A stretch of 64,000 bases of DNA from Aquarana catesbeiana (GCF_042186555.1 NC_133328.1:613906768-613970767); one strand, 5' to 3'; shown: positions 43,375-53,503, counted from the first letter of the stretch. Numbers and translations are program-made. Notes: generated by a model from the letters alone, not told the origin.

Positions 43375-44330
43375 TCCGCAATGTGTGGCAGGTGACGTGA
43401 CAATCTGCATCTGGTGACAGGCGATGTGACAAGTGACGTGGCAAGTGACAATCTGCATCTGGTGACAGGCGACGTGGCAAGTGACATGGCAAGTGACGAT
43501 CCGCATTTGGTGGCAGGCGACGTGGCAAGTGACAATCCGCAACGTGTGGCAGGCGACGTGGCAAGTGACAATCTGCATCTGGTGACAAGCGACGTGGCAA
43601 ATGACAATCCGCATTTGGTGGCAGGCGATGTGGCAAGTGACAATCTGCATCTGGTGACAGGCAACGTGGCAAGTGACGTGGCAAGTGACAATCCACATTC
43701 GGTGGCAGGCGACGTGGCAAGTGACAATCCACAACGTGTGGCAGGCGATGTGGCAAGTGACAATCTGCATCTGGTGACAGGCGATGTGGCAAGTGACAAT
43801 TCGCATTTGGTGGCAGGCGATGTGGCAAGTGACAATCTGCATCTGGTGACAGGTGACGTGGCAAGTGACAATCTGCATCTGGTGACAGGCAACGTGGCAA
43901 GTGACGTGGCAAGTGACAATCCACATTCGGTGGCAGGCGACGTGGCAAGTGACAATCCACAACGTGTGGCAGGCGATGTGGCAAGTGACAATCTGCATCT
44001 GGTGACAGGCGATGTGGCAAGTGACAATCCGCATTTGGTGGCAGGCGATGTGGCAAGTGACAATCTGCATCTGGTGACAGGTGACGTGGCAAGTGACAAT
44101 CTGCATCTGGTGACAGGCAACGTGGCAAGTGACGTGGCAAGTGACAATCCACATTCGGTGGCAGGCGACGTGGCAAGTGACAATCCATAACGTGTGGCAG
44201 GCGATGTGGCAAGTGACAATCTGCATCTGGTGACAGGCGATGTGGCAAGTGACAATCCGCATTTGGTGGCAGGCGATGTGGCAAGTGACAATCTGCATCT
44301 GGTGACAGGTGACGTGGCAAGTGACACACT
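43375..44330. repeat. 36-bp minisatellite with 228-bp higher-order period
   Basis: The monomer GTGACAATCTGCATCTGGTG plus ACAGGCGATGTGGCAA (36 bp) occurs in three sub-types (CATCTGGTGACA, CATTTGGTGGCA, CAACGTGTGGCA) plus 12-bp GTGGCAAGTGAC additions. The landmark GCAACGTGGCAAGTGACGTG recurs at 43661, 43889 and 44117, exactly 228 bp apart. All periods are multiples of three, so long frames stay open: 379, 369 and 323 codons on minus and 258 on plus. No gene context supports expression. Confidence 0.95.
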
Positions 44331-44409
44331 CGGGGCTCCCAATGATTCTGCATTATGGTGAGTTAAACTATTTTATTTTTTATAACAATGTAATAATAGT
44401 AATAATGCG

Positions 44410-44458
44410 CTTCAATCATCCTGACACCATAACAACTATGGTGCCGTCATGATTGAAG
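44410..44458. repeat. palindromic stem inside the hAT
   Basis: Two 21-nt arms (CTTCAATCATCCTGACACCAT and its inverse with about 3 mismatches) flank a 7-nt loop. Confidence 0.8.
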
Positions 44459-44560
44459 TGTCAACACCAGCCATTTCCCCAATAGATTTACCCCAAAAAA
44501 ATATATTTTCTGGCAGTGCCCCTCCTGAGACTAGACTCTGGATCCGCCCCTGGTTCATCA

Positions 44561-45271
44561 GTGCAGTCTAAATAAAATTTGACTGCACTGATAATCAGTG
44601 CATTGATTATCATTGTAGATGTCCCTTTTAGAGAAGTCGGTTATCAGCTCTCTTCTCCTCTCCTCATGCTCTCAAGAAAGGAGTACGGATAACCAGTTTC
44701 TGTTGACACATGTGATTGGACGCAGCTGATCTAATCGGCTCTTTACTTCAATATGTCCGGACACTGCGATCACAGAACGTGTCGCACACCACCCATGCAC
44801 CCGCAGCAGGCACACGGTGTCATTTGACGGCATCCCAGATATAGAGGACCGTGCTGTAGCTGTCACTCGGCTAAAGCGCGGTCAGCAAATGGTTAAATAG
44901 CCAATAATTTTATAATATTTAAAAAATAATTTTAAAATAATCTTTTTATTAATCTTTTTAAATAAAATGTGTTAATATAATTTAATAATTAGCTAGTAAT
45001 TTTTAAAAGGAAAGCCTCAATAGCCAAGAATGATATAAATCCACTTTGCGCGGATGCCAATTGCTTCTGCAATCCCAGATTTTACCATGTAAAAGTAGCA
45101 GTGACATCAGGACTGGCTTCCTGCAGAAAACTCCATGAGAGGGCGGAGACAAGACCAGTCACCCTGCACCAGGAAAGAGAGCAGCAGTGACCGGTCTTTA
45201 TTGCAGGAAGGAAAAGTCTCACACTGGATTACTGCACAGATCTGGAAGAAATACACAAAGTACACCAAGAT
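44561..45271. other. gene-free stretch
   Basis: 44561-44895 (AGTGCAGTC, GCGCGGTCAGCAAATGGTTAA) looks like the right half of a TTAA-type element whose left half is near 42345, with the hAT inserted in it. 44900-45000 is extremely A/T-rich. No gene. Confidence 0.5.
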
Positions 45272-45721
45272 TTAAAGTGGTTGTAAAAAAAAAACAAAAA
45301 ACTGCAAGACAAAGGCATAATGAGCCAGTATGCATAGCATACTAGCTTATTATGAATTACTTACCTGAGATCGAAGCCCCCGCTGCGATGCCCGTACACA
45401 GCAGCGGCCGACGACATTTCTCCCCGGAGTTACTTCCAGGTATCGCGGCTCCGGCGCTGTGATTGGCCGGAGCCGCGATGACTTCACTCCCGCGTGCGCG
45501 CGGGAGCCGCTGGTAACGACACAGTACAACCGAAGCAACGGCACGTACTGCCATTGCTTCAGTGAGCTTGTGCCGATGACGTTGGCACATGCAAATACAG
45601 GGGATATCTCCCAATCCATGCAGGTTTAGGAGATATCCAGTGTAGCTACAGGTACTGTAAGCCTAATTATAGGTTTACCTGTAGCAAAAAGTGGTTGTAA
45701 AGGGTTTACAACCACTTTTAA
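45272..45721. mobile_element. 450-bp TTAA-type MITE
   Basis: The ends TTAAAGTGGTTGTAAA and TTTACAACCACTTTTAA are inverted with TTAA at each side. The interior (CTCCGGCGCTGTGATTGGCCGGAGCCGCG) is partly palindromic. Confidence 0.88.
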
Positions 45722-45824
45722 GGAAGAGTACACATGATGGATGTATTTAGACAATATTTGCTTATTAAAGCATATGAAAACCCAAAATGTATTTTTTGGA
45801 TTTGAATTGTTAGTTGTTATTCAA

Positions 45825-45953
45825 ATAATAAACCGTGGGTAACTAGGGATATGAAGGATATTCCTAACTCCAAGAAGATGGCTTTATGGGTAATAGGGAG
45901 GAGTTAAAAAATAATTCAGAGGGACCTGAGGATAAAGATTAGAGAGGCTAAAG
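45825..45953 (+). pseudogene. LINE ORF fragment, part 1 of a dispersed copy
   Basis: The plus strand encodes KPWVTRDMKD from 45830 and then QRDLRIKIREAK up to the insertion at 45954. This is the linker between endonuclease and RT of L2-like LINEs. A one-base frameshift separates the two blocks. It continues at 47171. Confidence 0.75.
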
Positions 45954-46101
45954 CAGGGATCCTCAAACTACGGCACTCCAGCTGTTGCGGAACTACACCT
46001 CCCATGAGGCATTGTAAAGCTCTGACATTCACAGACATGACTAGGCATGATGGGAATTGTAGTTCCTGAACAACTGGAGGGCCGTAGTTTGAAGACCCCT
46101 G
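45954..46101. mobile_element. 148-bp hAT MITE
   Basis: It starts CAGGGATCCTCAAACTACGG and ends CCGTAGTTTGAAGACCCCTG, with the perfect 8-bp duplication GGCTAAAG (45946-45953 and 46102-46109). The target is codons of the LINE fragment (GAG GCT AAA G). Confidence 0.93.
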
Positions 46102-46107
46102 GGCTAA

Positions 46108-46525
46108 AGCCTCGTACACACGATCAGATTTTCGGATGAACGTTCACCTGTTTTTTGTGGCATGCTGGTCTCATGTCGAAAGTGAAGAGGTTATTCACCA
46201 TATGAAAATTCTCGTACGACAGAATACAACGTCAGAAGTGATGTCATTTGTTGAATAGTTTTGTATGTGTTCTTTAGTTTCTGAGAATGCGTAGTCTCGC
46301 TCTTACAATTTTTTTTTTTTTTTCAGATGAAAACCGTACTAATTAAACGAAAATCGGACGTTGAGTTCACATCCAACAAAAATTGTATAGTCTGCACATC
46401 CAGCTTTTGTCTGACGAAAAGTCGGAATAGGCTGTCGAAAGCACCGTACTAACGATCCGAAAATCGGCAGATCGTTCATCGGACGAAATTATACTTCTGA
46501 TTTTCGTATCGTGTGTACGGGGGCT
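46108..46525. mobile_element. 418-bp PIF/Harbinger-type MITE
   Basis: The ends AGCCTCGTACACACGATC and TATCGTGTGTACGGGGGCT are inverted, with TAA on both sides (46105-46107 and 46526-46528). The inner GATTTTCGGATGAACG is also mirrored by CATCGGACGAAA and TGATTTTCG. It sits inside the right duplication of the preceding hAT. Confidence 0.88.
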
Positions 46526-47170
46526 TAAAGTGGATGTAAACCCGAATTTTTTTTTTTTTTTTTTTTATCATACTGTAGAGTATAAGATTTCCTATCATTT
46601 GAGCCAAGTCTTGCCACACAGAGTTAATCCAGCTCTGAGCAATCCTCTTTTATTGTTCAGTGAGATAAATCTTGATAAACAGAGAAAAACTTTGTCAAAT
46701 CCTCCCCCTTGCTGTGAGTGACAGGTGATTTACATATCTCGTGCACTAGCCTAAGACATGCATTATTTTTTAATTCCCTCCCCCGCTCCTTTCTTCAGCA
46801 GCTCTGCAAGGATTGGCTGTTCCACACCTCAGCATGATTTGGCATGCTGAAGTCATGTGGTTACTTTCCTGTCTTTTCACTGGATGTTAGAGATCATAGC
46901 AGAAGTTCAGTGTAAGAAATACACAGGAGAAAATGCATATTGACAAGGGGAGTGTAGAGGTGGGCGGGGAGTCTACTGACATCACGACTCCACCCACCGA
47001 GCTCCAGACAACAGACCCGCCCACAGAATCTGCAGTTTTTCAGGTCTCATAACAGACAGAGGGGAGACATTTGACAGGTAAAGATACATGCAGGAGGCAT
47101 CTATATCCTTATAGATAACCCCTATGGCAGTAGTTTAGAAAGGATGACATTGGGTTTACATCCACTTTAA
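46525..47170. mobile_element. 646-bp TTAA-type MITE
   Basis: The ends TTAAAGTGGATGTAAACCC and GGGTTTACATCCACTTTAA are perfect 19-bp inverted repeats bounded by TTAA. It directly abuts the Harbinger-type MITE on its left; the first TTAA is formed partly by that element's last T. Confidence 0.92.
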
Positions 47171-47448
47171 GGAGAATTATAGGAGAAAGCTGGAGCGGAA
47201 ACTCCAGCAAAACAAAGTGAGAGGTCTGGAGTGGCATGAGAACCATTACAGGTCTTAAGCAGGTTGGTGGAGGGACTAGGGTTGATGCAGAGAGAGGGCA
47301 AATTAACTGAACCATTTTTTGAATAGGTTTAATAGGTTTGATTCGGAGGCCTTGGCTATAACTCCATCAGATTCAACACAAAGCTGTAGGAGAGTAGAGT
47401 TATGGAAAGTACCCTCCTTTCCTCATACTAGATGTCCTTCTTCCTTTA
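47171..47448 (+). pseudogene. LINE ORF fragment, part 2
   Basis: It resumes immediately after the insertions with ENYRRKLERKLQQN, then a degenerate NELNHFLNRFNRFDSEA. These follow part 1 (IREAK) in the same order as in intact L2-like LINEs. There are several stops. Confidence 0.75.
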
Positions 47449-47751
47449 GCCTAGGTTCACACTGATGCGATTTGGTATGCGATTTGATATGTCAAGCTTT
47501 GGCAGCTATTACCGCAGTGGCACCATCCGAATCGGTGTGACGCCTACCTTGCGACGCCGCACCGATTCCCAAAAGTAGTTTCTGTACTACTTTTGACGAC
47601 TTTTGGTGCTATTTTAATAGACATATGTGCAGGAACCCACATAGATGTCTGTCAAATTGCCCCCAAAGTCAGACTGACATGCGTGTATGAAATCATATGA
47701 AGTTCAGCTGAACTCGCACGATTTCAATCCCGCAGCAGTGTGAACCTGGGC
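47449..47751. mobile_element. 303-bp Harbinger-like MITE, TTCACAC ends
   Basis: The ends GCCTAGGTTCACACTG and CAGTGTGAACCTGGGC are inverted; TTA precedes and TAA follows. GCGATTTGGTATGCGATTTG near the left end suggests short sub-terminal repeats. Confidence 0.85.
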
Positions 47752-48321
47752 TAAATCTGTGTTCTGATTCACCCCTATTGGATAGTTTAACTGGTTGTTC
47801 TTTTTATACTGTAAGTGACGTGGCTAATTATGAAATCTCGAAATGCAGCGCACAATTCTCTTTTTCTCTAATGGGATAATAATGAAGCTGCTTTGCTGGT
47901 GATACTGAGGGATTTATTGCAAATGAATTTTCAAAGTCTTTTTTTCTAGTGATATCAAGAATAATATTATTATGCTTGTTATTTTTGTTATTTTTTTTTT
48001 TTTTTTTTTGTGCAAGTTACCACAACACCATTATCCCGTAGTTTTTAAGATCAAAGATACAACTATGTTGGTGTCCCTTGTTAATTTTACATTGTATTTT
48101 TTAAAATGTAACTGCCTACTCCCAAACTGTCATTTGAAGTAAAACACACAGCCAAGTATTATTCTACACAATTTGTTTTATTATTGTGCATTAAAAAAAG
48201 AAAACAAATAAAATTAGACATGTTATCTGCCAATAGAACTTAACCAAAAAGTGCATTCTATGCATCTGAAAATATAAAAAATATACCAAATCAAATCATT
48301 ATTGAACCAAAAAATTAAATA
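47752..48321. other. A/T-rich gene-free stretch
   Basis: T runs lie at 47991-48010. Part of 48100-48321 may be the decayed 3' part of the Harbinger element on the minus strand. No gene is seen. Confidence 0.4.
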
Positions 48322-48880
48322 AAAGCCTCATGCATGTGTCATGCTTCTTAATATAGGGGGTCAGCAATGCCAAGAGTTGGTGAAAGCAGGGGTCCGTCAT
48401 CCGGAGATAATTCCGAAAATCATCCGGATTATTCTCCTGGAGCTCCCGCAGCAAAGGCATATGACATAATTGGTCACGATTAATAAAGCAACCAATTTTT
48501 GGTCCAAGAAATCCTTCTCCTTCTGTTCCTGGACTGAACTTGGGTCAAAGCAATAACTCCAAGGCCAATCATAAATAACACGTTATCTCCTCTAAATCCG
48601 CAACATGTCTGGTTGAAGAACGGCCATTCAGAAATGAACTGAAAAGCGCAAAATGAAAAGCGCGAATCAACACTCACTAAACTTCTACTAATACGAAATT
48701 AGCAGAAGGAGTCCAAAGGGTGGCGCTAAAGAGCTGAAAAACCATGTAGTACGTCACTACGTTCGTGTTTGTTGGCCGACAATTCCTAGCTATTAGAATG
48801 CAAGACAAGTTCCTGGCCAACACCCTTCAGACAAAGGTCTGAGGTTTTGTCTGTGGAAAATCTGATGTGTGTACAAGGCT
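48322..48880 (-). pseudogene. PIF/Harbinger transposase N-terminal remnant
   Basis: On the minus strand 48457-48326 is open and reads PLLRELQ, NNPDDFRNYLRMTDPCF, HQLLALLTPYI and KKHDTCMR, a pattern I recognise from the N-terminal part of HARBI1-like Harbinger nucleases; upstream at 48540-48480 is QSRNRRRRISWTKNWLL. The DDE catalytic domain that should follow is missing. The element's outer end lies at 48880: AATCTGATGTGTGTACAAGGCT followed by TTA, the same GTACACAC end as the MITEs at 46108-46525 and 62383-62813. Frameshifts separate the two blocks. Confidence 0.8.
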
Positions 48881-48883
48881 TTA

Positions 48884-49310
48884 GGCTACTTTCACACTGA
48901 GGCATTTTTCAGGCGCTTTTGGGCTAAAAATAAAGCTGTAAAGCGCCTGTAAAACGCCTCCCCTGCAGCCCCAATGGGAGAGCCTGAGTGCTTTCACACT
49001 GGAGCGGTGCGCTTGCAGGACGTTAGAAAAAGTCCTGCAAGCAGCATCTTTCGAGCAGTGCAGGAGCGGTGAATACACCTCTCCTCCACCGCCCCTGCCA
49101 TTGGAAGTAATGAGCACCGCTGCCAAAGCACCTGCGAAGCACTTCGGCAGTGACGCTTTGCGGATGCTATTAACCCTCTATTCTGCCGCTAGCGGTGGTT
49201 AAAAGCGCCCTGCTAGCAAGCGAAAAGCGCCGATATTACAGCAGTAAAGCGCCGCTAAAATTAGTGGTGCTTTACCGCTAACACCCCTCCGCCCCAGTGT
49301 GAAAGTAGCC
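48884..49310. mobile_element. 427-bp Harbinger-like MITE, TTA duplication
   Basis: The ends GGCTACTTTCACACTGAGGC and CCCCAGTGTGAAAGTAGCC are inverted, with TTA on both sides (48881-48883 and 49311-49313). The left TTA is also the right flank of the transposase remnant, so the two are stacked. The interior has repeated AAGCGCC and GCGCTTTTGG words shared with 51142-51516. Confidence 0.92.
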
Positions 49311-49313
49311 TTA

Positions 49314-49605
49314 AGGCGGTAAAATCAGCAGACCCTGATGGAGTTAGTCCCAGGGTGATTAGGGCATGTGCAGACCAGCTGGGGAGTGTTCTTCAACGGG
49401 TCTTTAATTGTATGGATGTTTTATTTGTAGAGAAGTTTAATTTTGTTTATTTGATGTTAATGGCTGTTATTGGTAATTTTGTTGTGTTTTTGAATCTTGT
49501 TCAGTTTATTGTTGTGATTTTGTGTTGTCTTTGTTAGGTGTGTCTGTGTTTTAACAATTTCCCAATTTCCCTTTGGGATTAATAAAGTATTCTGTATTCA
49601 CTGTA
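49314..49605 (+). pseudogene. LINE fragment, part 3, and 3' tail
   Basis: The plus strand encodes DPDGVSPRVIRACADQL at 49332-49382, the start of the RT domain of an L2-like LINE. After about 49420 it jumps to a 3' end, TTTCCCTTTGGGATTAATAA plus AGTATTC, typical of that LINE group. So the copy has lost most of RT by internal deletion. With parts 1 and 2 it forms one LINE in correct order. Confidence 0.75.
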
Positions 49606-49737
49606 TACAGTTTTCCTAAAGTGTCCCCATCATCAGATATTTATTTTCATGTTATGTACATGCTCAGTAATGTATAAGTGTAACACTTCCAGGAATATTG
49701 CCTTACCTCTCACAGAGATCCCAGTTTCACCCTAACT

Positions 49738-50200
49738 GTGAACGACATAACCACTAACCACAACATACAAAGCCATTCACAACTCTGCCCCAAGCTACAT
49801 CACCAATCTTGTCTCCAAAAATCACCCAAATCGTCCTCTCCACTCTTCTCAAGACCTCCTACTCTCAAGCTCTCTCATCTCCTCCTCCCATGCTCATCTC
49901 CAGGATTTCTCCAGAGCCTCTCTCATCCTCTGGAACTCGCTATCTCCATCTATCCAGCTATCTCCTACTCTTGCTACCTTCAGGCGGTCCCTGAAAACTC
50001 ATCTCTTCAGGAAAGCCTATCACGTCTCCAACTAATCTTTTACCACTTCCATCAGCTCTTTCCCCACAGTTACAACCTTTTGTACCACCTGCCCCACCCT
50101 ATTAGATTGTAAGCTCTTCTGAGCAGGACCCTCTTAATCCTCCTGTATCTTATTGTATTATATAACAAAAATAGCAGCACTGTAAATAAAAATAAATAAT
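49738..50200 (+). pseudogene. L2-type LINE 3' end
   Basis: The plus strand reads KAIHNSAPSYITNLVSK, then LQDFSRAS, LATFRRSLKTHLFRKAYH, matching the C-terminal part of 22284-23245. It is followed by ATTGTAAGCTCTTCTGAGCA and a decayed tail. Confidence 0.88.
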
Positions 50201-50884
50201 AATACCAGTGTTGAATGGGACAAATTAATAGAACCCAATTTAAGTAGCTAACACAGTTGTTGGAACCTAAAACAATAAGTGTTCAATGAACAGTCCTAAC
50301 ACAGTGAATAAAGTCCAAATAGATGATGTGAAAAGACATAGGCTCAGACCCCAGTCTTTGAAGCAGGAAATATAAATAAAAAAATTCCTTCACCGCACCA
50401 CTGTGGTATCTGAAAATGAAATGCGCGCTTACCAAACGGCAAGCACAGGGGGCCTTGCGACCTTAACCCGGTCAGGGCCTTTCATTAGGTGGGCTTGTAG
50501 AAAACGACATACCACTTCATATAGCCAAAGAGTGATGATACCGCTAGTTCACCAAGTCATGGGTAATCCCTTTTATCATAGAGATTAGTAGAGACTCCTA
50601 GCTGGGGGTTTGTTCTCGTTTAGGGGTACCCCGGGAAAAGAGAGGAGAACAACATAGCGTAATCCTGATTTTAAGATTTATTAAAGAATTAAAATAGCAC
50701 TTACAGTGTAGCAGATACAAATAGGCATAGGAAGCCGGCCGGCTAAAAACAATCACCCGTCCTGCAGACGGTAGATGCAGCACGTCAGCACGTCAGCTCG
50801 CCCGACGCACGTTTCGTCACACTCTGACGTCGTCTGGGGCACAGGCGATGCACTGACGTGTCGCACCTAAATAACATAGCAGTG
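50201..50884. other. unassigned retroelement-like stretch
   Basis: GCCCGACGCACGTTTCGTCAC near 50810 and a tetranucleotide-poor flank resemble sequences near 32200-32240 (TGATGCGTTTCGTTAACA) and 42310-42330 (ATGCGTATCGCCCC). This may be one dispersed family, but I cannot name it. No gene. Confidence 0.35.
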
Positions 50885-50990
50885 CAATTGTATTATAACT
50901 GTATTGTCTTCCTTTTATATTGTAAAGCGCTGCGTAAACTGTTGGCGCTATATAAATCCTGTATAATAATAATATTAATAATAATAACTG
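50885..50990 (+). mobile_element. L2-type LINE 3' tail
   Basis: TATTGTAAAGCGCTGCGTAA, GGCGCTATATAAATCCTG and (TAATAA)n, as at 23180-23245. Confidence 0.9.
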
Positions 50991-51141
50991 TTCTGTTTTT
51001 CTTTCCAGAAGGACAGCGCCATCTTTGTGCAGGCGCTATATCCCTAAATGACAATACCTTCATCAGCTTTACTGTTTAGAAGGATTGCGCCATATTTGTT
51101 CAGGCATATCATCCACAGTCAGCCTTTACATCCTGGACTTA

Positions 51142-51516
51142 GACCCTTTTCACACTGAGGCACTTTACAGGTGTTTTGGCGCTATAAATAGTGCCTGTAA
51201 AGCGCCTCTAATGCCATCCCAGTGTGAAAGCCCCAAGTACTTTCACACTGGGGCGGTGCGCTTGCAGGACTGTCACAAAGTCCTACAAAGTCCTGCAAGC
51301 AGCATCTTTGGGGCAGTGCGGGAGTATACACTGCTCCCGCACCGCTCTGCCTATTGAAATCAGTGGGCAGCGCTGCCGAAGCACCTGCGGGCGCTTTTAA
51401 CCCCTTCTTTGGGGTTAAAAGTGCCCTGCTCCCATCCGCACAGCACCGGTAAAGCGCCGCTAAGTCTAGCGGCACTTTACCGGTAACGCTCGGGCGGTCT
51501 GAGGCTGAAAGTAGCC
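51142..51516. mobile_element. 375-bp Harbinger-like MITE
   Basis: The left end GACCCTTTTCACACTGAGGC and the right end GAGGCTGAAAGTAGCC are loosely inverted; TTA precedes and TAA follows. The interior TTTCACACTGGGGCGGTGCG also occurs at 48991-49012, so the family is the one at 48884-49310. Confidence 0.8.
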
Positions 51517-51758
51517 TAAAATTCGGCCTCAGAGATGACACAATCATCTAGGTCTCGGTGTCTGTGTATTTCTTTCCTGTGTTTATAAAACGTGATATAA
51601 ATCAGCACCTGCCAAAAGTCTCTATGACTTGCTACAATATTGCATGTGTTGCATTGTTGCTACAATGTTACAATAGTAAAAGATACTTTTTTTTTGTTTT
51701 GTTTTTAAGTTATATTGCAACCCACCAGTAATTTATTCATGTAGACCAGTATTTCTAA

Positions 51759-52134
51759 GGCCCCTCTCGCGCGGCAGGCCCGCTCCGATCCGCCAGGCAG
51801 ATCCAAGTGGGCCATCTATTGACTCTGAGGAGATGGATGTCAGCGGAGATGTGTCCGCTGACACCCGCCTGCCATCCAATCCTCTAAAATCAGGCGTATG
51901 GCGATACATTCGCCATCTGTCTTGGCGGATCCATCTTGAGATCTGATAAAAACGGACAGCATTTCCGTTTTCCTCCGATCTCTCCATAGGAATCAGCGGC
52001 GCTCTGACAGGCCCATCCCCGCTCAGTGAGCAGAGACAGACCTGTCATCCGTCGACTCAGCGGAGATCAACGGAGAGATCTCCTACTGAGCTGGTGGACT
52101 CCGCTGAGCGGATCCGCCTCATGTGAATGAGGCC
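51759..52134. mobile_element. 376-bp Harbinger-like MITE, TAA duplication
   Basis: The left end GGCCCCTCTCGCGCGG and the right end CATGTGAATGAGGCC are partly inverted and flanked by TAA on both sides. GGCGGATC and GATCCGCC words pair through the interior. Confidence 0.75.
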
Positions 52135-52137
52135 TAA

Positions 52138-52416
52138 GACTCCACTCACACCTGTGCGATTTGAATCACGGGTGGAATTGCTGCAATTCAGAATCATGGC
52201 AAAACGTTACAGAACTTCTGGGCGCCGAACGTCCCGTGATTTTAACGCAATTTGTCGTGCGACAATCACGGAAAACTCACACCGTGTTTAGTTTATGGTG
52301 CCATTGAGAAATAATGGTATTGCAAAACCGTCCCAGGTTTTGCTGTAATTCTAGATTGCGGGCAGAATCGCCGCAATTCCGTCGACAATTTAAATCGCCC
52401 AGGGGTGAATGGAGCC
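52138..52416. mobile_element. 279-bp Harbinger-like MITE stacked on the previous one
   Basis: The ends GACTCCACTCACACCTGTGC and GGGGTGAATGGAGCC are inverted. TAA (shared with the preceding MITE) lies left and TCA right. GCGATTTGAATCACGGG pairs with AATTTAAATCGC. Confidence 0.8.
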
Positions 52417-52858
52417 TCAACCTTTTTTCAGTTACAGCAATCTTTAAAGCTGACCATAGATGGTTTTAATCTCAGCCGGAAACAGCTGAGATTTAAACCA
52501 TGTGTGAGCAGACTGAATGTACCCAAGTTGATCCATCAATCAACTTGAGTACAACCAGCCTCCTTGGTTTTACACGTGATTATTGCTCGTGGCTGTTATG
52601 GGCGCTAGCAGTAAGCACTGTGTTCTCACAGTGGGGATGGCTTTCCCCCGCTGGTAAAACACAATGGTTCCATGGGAGGGATTCCTCCATCAACACTGAC
52701 TGGGTTAATGAGGGAACCAAGTGATTTTCTCACCTGCAAACTGTGGTTGTGTCTATGGCTGTCCTAAAAGTATGCAAAATCTGTTAAAAACAATACACAT
52801 CAATAGGAAATCTGAGCCTGGAATGATGCACGCAACCACCTTGATGTAATTAACTTCA
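52417..52858. other. gene-free stretch
   Basis: AATCTCAGCCGGAAACAGCTGAGATT near 52470-52495 is a short hairpin. The frame at 52500-52724 has no recognised family. Confidence 0.4.
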
Positions 52859-53037
52859 CAGTAGAAGCCCCCCTTCACATCAGAGGTCCCCTATAATATC
52901 TGAGCGCCCCCCCCCCCCATCACATCAGAGATGCTCCGTCACATCAGAGGTCCCCCATAACATCAGTGGCCCCCTTCACATCAGAGGTCCCCCATAACAT
53001 CACTGGCCCCCTTCATATCAGAGGTCCCCATCATATG

Positions 53038-53206
53038 GTTGCCACCTCATCCCTTTAAACCCTAACACATATTAATTACACAGGTTCTGTGGCTGATTAA
53101 GGTGGTAAATAAACTCACTTGGTGCCTTATCTGCATTAAATTAGCCTCAGAACCTGTGTAATTCTGTGTAAACCTGTGTTAGGGTTTAAAGGGATGAGGT
53201 GGCAAC
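53038..53206. mobile_element. 169-bp palindromic MITE, GTTGCCACCTCAT ends
   Basis: The ends GTTGCCACCTCATCCCTTTA and TAAAGGGATGAGGTGGCAAC are near-perfect inverted repeats, with ACACAGGTTCTG..CAGAACCTGTGT inside. Copies at 53504-53664 and about 60958-61100. Confidence 0.92.
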
Positions 53207-53503
53207 TCAAGGTGGCTCTAATGTGATGGGGGACCTCTGATGTGATGGAGGACCTCTGATGTGATGGAGGACCTCTGATGTGATGGAGGACCTCTGATGT
53301 AATGTGGGACCTCTGATGTGTTGTAGGGCCTCTGATGTGATGGGGTGACCTCTGATGTGTTGGGGTAGAGTTTCCACCTCATCCCATAACATCAGAGGCC
53401 CTGCAACACATCAGAGGTTCCCCCATCACATCAGAGGTTCCCTCTCTACATCAGAGGTCCCCCATTACATCAGAGTCCTCCATCACATCAGAGCCACCTC
53501 GAG

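Larger units (their letters stand above)
42940..44552. mobile_element. 1.6-kb non-autonomous hAT carrying a minisatellite
   Basis: It begins CAGGGGCGGATCG and ends GGATCCGCCCCTG. The perfect 8-bp duplication GTTCATCA flanks it (42932-42939 and 44553-44560). No transposase is seen. About 60% of its length is the 36-bp/228-bp array at 43375-44330. A palindromic stem lies at 44410-44458. Confidence 0.93.

Noticed and set aside
43159..44353. Minus frames of 379, 369 and 323 codons as repeat-protein genes
   Set aside because: Three overlapping frames on one strand, plus one on the other, are open only because all repeat periods are multiples of three; no promoter or splice context is seen.
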